A DNA stretch of 64,000 nt from positions 8,726,001 to 8,790,000 of the forward strand of contig CM036632.1 in NCBI GenBank assembly GCA_020746105.1. The letters run 5' to 3'. A program made the position numbers and the translations under genes. Below are positions 63,501 to 64,000 of this stretch, one piece after another. Origin of the DNA: Trogon surrucura. Taxonomy: Eukaryota > Chordata > Aves > Trogoniformes > Trogonidae. Position 1 is the stretch's first letter; every line of letters starts with the position of its first letter. Below the pieces are notes generated by a model. That model was given only the letters and a program-made list of their open reading frames with translations, made no database searches and was not told where the DNA came from.

Positions 63501-63989
63501 CCGCGGCCAGTAACCCCGAGACCAGCGGCCGCCTCCCCGGCCGGGCTCCGTCCCTCGGCCGCCCAGGGAACAGCCGGACCGCGCGCCCCGGCCAGCCGAG
63601 CGCGGCACCCACCGCCCCGGCGCGTCCCGTCCCCTCCAGCCGAGCGGCCCCGAGCCCCGCCGGCAGCAGCCGGCAGGGCGTCGAGACCTTTTGCTTCCCA
63701 GGGACGTGTCTTCCTCAGCCCCCCGCAGGCCTCGCTCGGGAGAGGAACTCCCCCTCCGAGCCGCCCTCGCCTCAGCGCCGCGGCCCCCCCGGCTGTGAGG
63801 GGTGCCGGGCTAACGGCTGCCCTCACACACCGCGGCGGGGTCCCGCACCCCGCTCACAGCCCTGCGCTCCCCCAGCGCCGCCTCGGGCAGCCGGGAGAAG
63901 CACAGACCCCTCCCGGGACGGGGACAAGCAACGCCCGACGTGCCCTCCCGCCCGCATCTCCCTCGGCCTCACCAGGGGAAGGCAGCCAT
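12493..63989 (-). CDS. VPS35L: VPS35L, Retriever complex subunit (whole coding span)
   Basis: Thirty-one coding exons, listed separately, join through GT-AG introns into 963 codons plus TGA. I recall 963 residues for human VPS35L, and every exon aligns with it in order. VPS35L is the alpha-solenoid scaffold of Retriever (with VPS26C and VPS29). Together with the CCC and WASH complexes and SNX17 it recycles integrins and other cargo from endosomes to the plasma membrane. Visible features: a conserved N-terminus ending [13 protein letters not shown], a disordered Ser-rich stretch (about 53-64), a helical-repeat body, PRFYVE at 292-297 (resembling the VPS26-binding PRLYL motif of VPS35), and a conserved C-terminus where the family binds VPS29. 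The ATG at 63989 has a good Kozak context (CAAGATGG). No frameshift or premature stop was found, so the gene looks intact. Confidence 0.95.
12592..13150 (-). other. VPS35L: VPS35L intron 30
   Basis: This is a 559-base intron. The short ORFs on both strands here have no family resemblance, and I see no repeat. Confidence 0.7.
13151..13297 (-). CDS. VPS35L: VPS35L exon 30
   Basis: The exon has 147 bases, phase 0, residues 883-931: [20 protein letters not shown], then [20 protein letters not shown] and HGFADTKTM. The acceptor is TTATAG and the donor GTAAGG. No free ORF shows it because no start codon lies in frame, but the match to the family is clear. Confidence 0.93.
13452..13820 (-). mobile_element. 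Solo LTR of an avian endogenous retrovirus
   Basis: About 369 bases are flanked by the direct repeat ATCAAC (13446-13451 and 13821-13826; AATCAAC if seven bases are counted), consistent with a 6-base target duplication. Read on the - strand it has TATAAAA at 13537-13543 and AATAAA at 13515-13520, and it ends in ACA. The opposite end reads TC where TG is canonical, so either that terminus has mutated or the boundary is off by a few bases. No gag, pol or env remains on either side, hence a solo LTR from recombination. The short TATA-to-AATAAA spacing and 6-base duplication suggest a class II (ERVK or alpha-like) element, which is inference. Confidence 0.6.
17708..17730 (+). repeat. G-rich tract, possible G-quadruplex
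   Basis: Runs of 5, 7 and 6 G are separated by C and AGAA. Long runs could supply four G-strands. It lies about 170 bases downstream of the exon 29 donor on the opposite (+) strand, so the VPS35L transcript carries the C-rich complement. Confidence 0.5.
17898..18016 (-). CDS. VPS35L: VPS35L exon 29
   Basis: The exon has 119 bases, residues 843-882: [20 protein letters not shown], then [19 protein letters not shown]. The acceptor is CCGCAG and the donor GTATGT. The LTR in the following intron lies about 4 kb downstream. Confidence 0.94.
18017..19614 (-). other. VPS35L: VPS35L intron 28
   Basis: This is a 1.6 kb AT-rich intron. I see no gene or recognisable transposon. Confidence 0.7.
19615..19780 (-). 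CDS. VPS35L: VPS35L exon 28
   Basis: The exon has 166 bases, residues 788-843: [20 protein letters not shown], then [20 protein letters not shown] and [15 protein letters not shown]. The acceptor is CTGTAG and the donor GTAACA. It lies in the C-terminal part of the solenoid that contacts VPS29 in the family. Confidence 0.95.
19781..21237 (-). other. VPS35L: VPS35L intron 27
   Basis: This is a 1.46 kb AT-rich intron with nothing recognisable beyond short A/T runs. Confidence 0.7.
21238..21377 (-). CDS. VPS35L: VPS35L exon 27
   Basis: The exon has 140 bases, residues 741-787: [20 protein letters not shown], then [20 protein letters not shown] and TLLVVP. The acceptor is TTGTAG and the donor GTAAGT. 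Confidence 0.95.
23130..23430. promoter_or_regulatory. CpG-dense GC-rich block inside intron 26
   Basis: About 300 bases are GC-rich with roughly 20 CpG dinucleotides, in sharp contrast to the AT-rich intron around it. It could be an internal CpG island with regulatory or alternative-promoter activity, or the remnant of a GC-rich insertion. No transcript start or splice signal can be assigned. Confidence 0.35.
25930..26880 (+). mobile_element. Ancient CR1/L3-like LINE relic, + strand
   Basis: A colinear series of degraded LINE segments can be read: AAATCTAATATTAGTAAAGC, then GGAGTCATCATCGATGG, a CACTGCATCATTTATATAGC segment, ACCTGGAATACAGTCCTGAT, AAAAGGTGCTAAGGCATGGA and TGGAACTCACTGTCACG. 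The 3' end is near TGGGCTAGAGAGACTTGAAG. These follow the order of the C-terminal half and 3' UTR of the old amniote CR1/L3 group, distinct from the avian CR1 copies elsewhere here. Frame is lost throughout, and the limits are approximate. Confidence 0.6.
31009..31123 (-). CDS. VPS35L: VPS35L exon 26
   Basis: The exon has 115 bases, residues 703-741: [20 protein letters not shown], then [18 protein letters not shown]. The donor is GTAAGG; the next exon is 9.6 kb away. Confidence 0.94.
31884..31961 (-). CDS. VPS35L: VPS35L exon 25
   Basis: The exon has 78 bases, phase 0, residues 677-702: [20 protein letters not shown], then TAAFVR. The acceptor is GATGTAG and the donor GTAGGT. Confidence 0.94.
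32748..32846 (-). CDS. VPS35L: VPS35L exon 24
   Basis: The exon has 99 bases, phase 0, residues 644-676: [20 protein letters not shown], then [13 protein letters not shown]. The acceptor is TCTCTAG and the donor GTAAGC. Confidence 0.94.
33073..33106. repeat. 17-base tandem duplication
   Basis: GAGATTTTGTCTAAACT occurs twice in a row (33073-33089 and 33090-33106) in VPS35L intron 23, about 230 bases upstream of exon 24. The perfect identity suggests a recent slippage duplication. Confidence 0.85.
34850..34913 (-). CDS. VPS35L: VPS35L exon 23
   Basis: The exon has 64 bases, residues 622-643: [20 protein letters not shown], then KM. The acceptor is CTTACAG and the donor GTGAGT. Confidence 0.93.
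34914..37335 (-). other. VPS35L: VPS35L intron 22
   Basis: This is a 2.4 kb AT-rich intron. No gene or clear transposon is visible; ORFs at 36408-36864 lack support. Confidence 0.65.
37336..37416 (-). CDS. VPS35L: VPS35L exon 22
   Basis: The exon has 81 bases, residues 595-622: [20 protein letters not shown], then TMHDSV. The acceptor is TTATAG and the donor GTAAGA. Confidence 0.93.
37745..38080 (+). mobile_element. Degraded CR1 LINE fragment, + strand
   Basis: AAGATGATTAAGAGGATGCA, then GCACCTCTCATATGAGCAAA and the following GGACTGTTTAGCCGAGAG are a decayed version of the CR1 ORF2 segment [22 protein letters not shown]. Frameshifts and stops break it. It lies in VPS35L intron 21, antisense to the gene. 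The limits are approximate. Confidence 0.65.
38413..38498 (-). CDS. VPS35L: VPS35L exon 21
   Basis: The exon has 86 bases, residues 567-595: [20 protein letters not shown], then KCIMESFI. The acceptor is CTTTCAG and the donor GTAAGT. Confidence 0.94.
39302..39364 (-). CDS. VPS35L: VPS35L exon 20
   Basis: The exon has 63 bases, phase 0, residues 546-566: [20 protein letters not shown], then V. The donor is GTAAGT. Its acceptor TTTAG directly follows a run of 17 C and, before that, about 19 T (39370-39408 on the + strand as G/A). Skipping would be in frame. Confidence 0.92.
39370..39408. repeat. G17/A19 homopolymer pair at exon 20 acceptor
   Basis: Seventeen G (39370-39386) are followed by AAGA and about 18-19 A (39390-39408). 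On the VPS35L strand this reads T-run, C-run, TTTAG, exon 20. The tract therefore forms most of the polypyrimidine tract. Lengths of such runs are error-prone in assemblies. Confidence 0.85.
40228..40308 (-). CDS. VPS35L: VPS35L exon 19
   Basis: The exon has 81 bases, phase 0, residues 519-545: [20 protein letters not shown], then FEDAYPQ. The acceptor is CTACACAG and the donor GTAAAG. Confidence 0.94.
40440..40482. repeat. Imperfect short direct repeat
   Basis: GAACTTTAGCCATAGCTC and GAACTTCAGCCATAGCTC lie 8 bases apart in intron 18, differing at one base. It is a small local duplication of no evident function. Confidence 0.7.
40693..42925 (-). mobile_element. CR1 LINE, 5'-truncated, with open RT frame
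   Basis: A 2.2 kb CR1 lies in VPS35L intron 18, in the same orientation as the gene. The 3' end on the - strand reads GGTCCCTTCCAATCCCTAAC, then ACTCTATG twice and ATTAG, the terminal octamer repeats of CR1. The 5' end begins at DHEMVEF, at the boundary after the endonuclease domain, so ORF1 and nearly all of the endonuclease are missing. Typical of CR1, no target duplication is evident. The rest of ORF2 is open (separate entry), so the insertion is fairly young. It occupies most of the intron. Confidence 0.93.
40775..42916 (-). CDS. CR1 ORF2 remnant: reverse transcriptase and C-terminus
   Basis: The open frame is 713 codons from ATG (HEMVEFRI context) to stop. Reverse transcriptase motifs are in order: [10 protein letters not shown] at 288-297, [11 protein letters not shown] around 357-367 with the first catalytic Asp, [15 protein letters not shown] at 415-429, and FADDTKL at 447-453 with the paired Asp. 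The C-terminal LINE region includes [13 protein letters not shown] (568-580), [20 protein letters not shown] (602-621) and [18 protein letters not shown] near the end. Because the endonuclease is missing the product could not prime a normal insertion itself. Whether it is transcribed other than as VPS35L intron is unknown. Confidence 0.9.
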   Translation of the reverse strand: MVEFRISCSRNKIASRIATLDFAKANFGFFKQLLEKIPWARLFEGKGAQDSWLAFRDCFYCAHDQSIPTRRKSRKGTRRPAWLNRDLLGKLKGKRRIYRSWKAGLATWEEYKAVVRGCREATRKAKASLELNLARGVKDDRKSFFKYVADKTNTRGNVGPLMNEVGALVTEDTEKAELLNAFFASVYSAGGCPEEPRSPEAPEEVRAVEEYALVDEDWIRDQLSNLDIHKSMGPDGMHPRVLRELADVIARPLSIIFAKSWETGEVPEDWREANVTPVFKKGKKEDPGNYRPVSLTSIPGKVMERLILGAISRHIRDKRVIRDSQHGFTKGKSCLTNLIAFYEDITRWIDDGRAVDVVYLDFSKAFDTVSPSILAAKLRKCGLDSQVVRWTVNWLRGRSQRVLVNGAESGWRPVSSGVPQGSVLGPVLFNIFIDDLDEGLESTISKFADDTKLGGVADTPEGCAAIQRDLDRLERWAGKNLMKYNKGKCRVLHLGRNNPRFQYKLGNDFLESSVGERDLGVLVDSRMAMNQHCALVARKANGILGCIRRGVFSRSREVLLPLYSALVRPHLEYCVQFWAPQFKKDRELLERVQHRATRMIKGVEHLPYEKRLKELGLFSLEKRRLRGDLINVYKYIKGECPEDGARLFSVTTTDRTRGNGLKLEHKRFRLNSRRNFFSVRVTEPWNRLPREVVESPSLETFKTCLDTFLCGIV
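42989..43042 (-). CDS. VPS35L: VPS35L exon 18
   Basis: The exon has 54 bases, phase 0, residues 501-518: [18 protein letters not shown]. The acceptor is TTCTAG and the donor GTAGGT. It lies only about 65 bases upstream of the CR1 inserted in the next intron. Confidence 0.93.
43380..43496 (-). CDS. VPS35L: VPS35L exon 17
   Basis: The exon has 117 bases, phase 0, residues 462-500: [20 protein letters not shown], then [19 protein letters not shown]. The donor is GTGGGT. This is one of the most conserved exons. Confidence 0.95.
43701..43812 (-). CDS. VPS35L: VPS35L exon 16
   Basis: The exon has 112 bases, residues 424-461: [20 protein letters not shown], then [17 protein letters not shown]. It is almost identical to human. 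The acceptor is TTGTAG and the donor GTAACT. Confidence 0.94.
43813..45986 (-). other. VPS35L: VPS35L intron 15
   Basis: This is a 2.2 kb AT-rich intron. It holds a short GAG-type triplet run near 45625-45640 and the 23-base tandem repeat at its 5' end (45901-45962). No gene is visible. Confidence 0.65.
45901..45962. repeat. 23-base tandem repeat, about 2.7 copies
   Basis: The unit TCATTACAGGGACTCATGAATGC is repeated perfectly at 45901-45923 and 45924-45946, then a partial copy with a 2-base deletion follows. It begins 24 bases beyond the exon 15 donor in the VPS35L intron. Confidence 0.88.
45987..46033 (-). CDS. VPS35L: VPS35L exon 15
   Basis: The exon has 47 bases, residues 409-424: [15 protein letters not shown]. 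The acceptor is TTCCAG and the donor GTAAGT. A 23-base tandem repeat starts 24 bases into the downstream intron (45901-45962). Confidence 0.92.
46724..46846 (-). CDS. VPS35L: VPS35L exon 14
   Basis: The exon has 123 bases, phase 0, residues 368-408: [20 protein letters not shown], then [20 protein letters not shown] and E. The acceptor is TTCAACAG and the donor GTAAGT. It is more diverged from human than its neighbours but colinear. Confidence 0.93.
47238..47315 (-). CDS. VPS35L: VPS35L exon 13
   Basis: The exon has 78 bases, phase 0, residues 342-367: [20 protein letters not shown], then LLTFKQ. The acceptor is ATACAG and the donor GTAAGC-type GTAAG. Confidence 0.93.
47878..47986 (+). mobile_element. 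CR1 LINE 3' end, + strand
   Basis: GTTCCTGTGCGCTCTGCTGT, GGGGGGTTGGACTAGATGATC and AGGTCCCTTCCAACC lead into CATTCTGTGATTCTGTGATTCTAG. It is only about 109 bases long, antisense to VPS35L in intron 12. Over the shared part it differs from the copy at 6127-6305 at about one position plus one extra terminal octamer. Confidence 0.88.
48521..48614 (-). CDS. VPS35L: VPS35L exon 12
   Basis: The exon has 94 bases, residues 310-341: [20 protein letters not shown], then [11 protein letters not shown]. The acceptor is TACCAG and the donor GTAGGC. It is strongly conserved. Confidence 0.93.
49663..49710 (-). CDS. VPS35L: VPS35L exon 11
   Basis: The exon has 48 bases, residues 294-310: (F)[15 protein letters not shown] and part of T310. 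The acceptor is ATTTTAG and the donor GTAAGA. It completes the PRFYVE motif. Confidence 0.92.
50114..50210 (-). CDS. VPS35L: VPS35L exon 10
   Basis: The exon has 97 bases, residues 262-294: [20 protein letters not shown], then [11 protein letters not shown] and part of F294. The donor is GTATCC. The exon end splits the PRFYVE motif that resembles the VPS26-contact PRLYL of VPS35. Confidence 0.92.
52228..52287 (-). CDS. VPS35L: VPS35L exon 9
   Basis: The exon has 60 bases, residues 242-262: [19 protein letters not shown]. The acceptor is AAACAG and the donor GTAACT. It is too short for a free ORF but matches the family closely. Confidence 0.92.
53264..53348 (-). CDS. VPS35L: VPS35L exon 8
   Basis: The exon has 85 bases, residues 214-242: [20 protein letters not shown], then ITDILDTFG. 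The acceptor is CTTCTAG and the donor GTAAGT. Human differs at one or two positions only. Confidence 0.94.
53349..56514 (-). other. VPS35L: VPS35L intron 7
   Basis: This is a 3.2 kb AT-rich intron. I see no gene or clear repeat; ORFs at 53734-54393 have no support. Confidence 0.65.
56515..56643 (-). CDS. VPS35L: VPS35L exon 7
   Basis: The exon has 129 bases, phase 0, residues 171-213: [20 protein letters not shown], then [20 protein letters not shown] and VIQ. It is nearly identical to human and opens the helical solenoid. Confidence 0.95.
57738..57814 (-). CDS. VPS35L: VPS35L exon 6
   Basis: The exon has 77 bases, residues 145-170, encoding [20 protein letters not shown] and then DDLEE. 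The acceptor is TTTACAG and the donor [19 protein letters not shown] is conserved; the first part differs from human. Confidence 0.92.
58078..58300 (-). mobile_element. Degraded CR1 LINE 3' fragment, - strand
   Basis: Read on the + strand as its complement it begins AGAACCACAGGATAACTCAA, GTTGGAAAAGCCCTAC, followed by a CCAACTCCTCTCCTCAGAGC segment. This matches the reversed 3' UTR of an older CR1. Many substitutions, with no coding part left; the inner limit is approximate. Confidence 0.65.
58876..58900 (-). CDS. VPS35L: VPS35L exon 5 (25-base microexon)
   Basis: Only 25 bases, encoding NLYMGSEK plus one base of G145, between TTCACAG and GTGAGC-like GTGAG. It matches human NLFMGSEKG. Skipping it would shift the frame, so the frame continuity across exons 4-6 supports it. 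Confidence 0.88.
59255..59377 (-). CDS. VPS35L: VPS35L exon 4
   Basis: The exon has 123 bases, phase 0, residues 96-136. It encodes [13 protein letters not shown], then [20 protein letters not shown] and TTEKLSI. The donor is GTAAGT. This is the basic/acidic linker followed by a conserved [21 protein letters not shown] block. Confidence 0.93.
59701..59868 (-). CDS. VPS35L: VPS35L exon 3 (Ser-rich linker)
   Basis: The exon has 168 bases, phase 0, residues 40-95. It encodes [13 protein letters not shown], a run of serines and threonines, then [14 protein letters not shown] and an Ala-rich end. It is low complexity and probably disordered, but the DGTDPLS core is conserved. Confidence 0.93.
60804..60903 (-). 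CDS. VPS35L: VPS35L exon 2
   Basis: The exon has 100 bases and encodes residues 6-39, ending [12 protein letters not shown]. The acceptor is TTAAG and the donor GTGAGT. The segment [19 protein letters not shown] is the conserved N-terminal peptide of the family. Confidence 0.92.
60904..63972 (-). other. VPS35L: VPS35L intron 1
   Basis: This 3.07 kb intron holds an older CR1 (about 61990-62600) and, next to exon 1, a CpG-rich block. Long ORFs at 63138-63826 are by-products of the GC-rich composition. Confidence 0.7.
61990..62600 (-). mobile_element. Older CR1 LINE fragment, - strand
   Basis: About 600 bases of the ORF2 end and 3' UTR. On the - strand one can read pieces such as [28 protein letters not shown] and [15 protein letters not shown], separated by frameshifts. 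The 3' end lies near 61990 (GGTCCCTTCCAACCC on the - strand). It is more diverged than the element in intron 18. Confidence 0.85.
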
Positions 63990-64000
63990 CTTGCCGGCCC
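63340..64000 (-). promoter_or_regulatory. VPS35L: CpG-island promoter region of VPS35L
   Basis: The last 660 bases are very GC- and CpG-rich and surround exon 1, including the first 600 bases of intron 1. No TATA box was seen, which fits a broad housekeeping promoter. In mammals CCP110 is the upstream neighbour, so part of the promoter probably lies beyond the window. Confidence 0.7.
63973..63989 (-). CDS. VPS35L: VPS35L exon 1 (start codon)
   Basis: The coding part is 17 bases, ATG to TG, before donor GTGAGG, and encodes MAAFP plus two bases of W6. The human protein starts MAVFPWH, so the start and the split Trp codon agree. The Kozak context is strong (A at -3, G at +4). The 5' UTR continues to the window edge. 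Confidence 0.9.

Noticed and set aside
63138-63826. Overlapping 156- and 167-codon - strand frames near the VPS35L promoter
   Set aside because: They lie within the CpG-rich 5' part of intron 1, are Gly/Ala/Arg-rich from base composition and do not connect to the VPS35L frame.
1-64000. CRISPR array, operon, phage or plasmid system
   Set aside because: The window is spliced vertebrate DNA; no regularly spaced repeats or prokaryotic genes were seen.

Overview
The window is nuclear DNA from a bird. Three things show this: the interspersed repeats are CR1 LINEs of avian type, the long introns are AT-rich, and two vertebrate genes of known adjacency can be read exon by exon. The species cannot be named from the sequence alone.

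Layout. Positions 1-170 are a GC/CpG-rich edge, probably the promoter and 5' UTR of KNOP1. KNOP1, a lysine-rich nucleolar protein, lies on the + strand with four coding exons between 909 and 8686 that encode 623 residues. An intergenic gap of about 3 kb (8768-11820) follows. VPS35L (formerly C16orf62), the VPS35-like core subunit of the endosomal Retriever complex, fills the rest on the - strand. Its ATG is at 63989, at the right edge in a second CpG-rich block, and its stop is at 12493. I could place 31 coding exons with GT-AG introns. They join into one uninterrupted frame of 963 codons plus stop, the length I recall for human VPS35L. The two genes are convergent, as in human 16p12.3, where the neighbours are IQCK (beyond KNOP1) and CCP110 (beyond VPS35L). 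Both window edges may therefore be halves of bidirectional promoters.

Repeats. A 2.2 kb 5'-truncated CR1 in VPS35L intron 18 keeps an open 713-codon frame with an intact reverse transcriptase core. Seven further CR1 pieces occur: four on the + strand, two on the - strand, and one much older relic of about 950 bp in the 9.6 kb intron 26. A solo LTR of an endogenous retrovirus, flanked by a 6-7 bp direct repeat, sits in intron 29. It has its own TATA box and AATAAA in the same orientation as VPS35L. Simple repeats include a G17/A19 tract that, on the coding strand, lies within the polypyrimidine tract of the exon 20 acceptor.

The two genes have no functional link beyond synteny: KNOP1 acts in the nucleolus, and VPS35L in recycling of membrane proteins from endosomes to the cell surface. 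I found no credible undescribed system here. The most useful leads concern repeats that could affect VPS35L splicing or polyadenylation, a tandem duplication in KNOP1 that doubles a SUMO-type motif, and a CpG-dense block inside intron 26. No tRNA, rRNA, CRISPR array or prokaryotic feature was seen.
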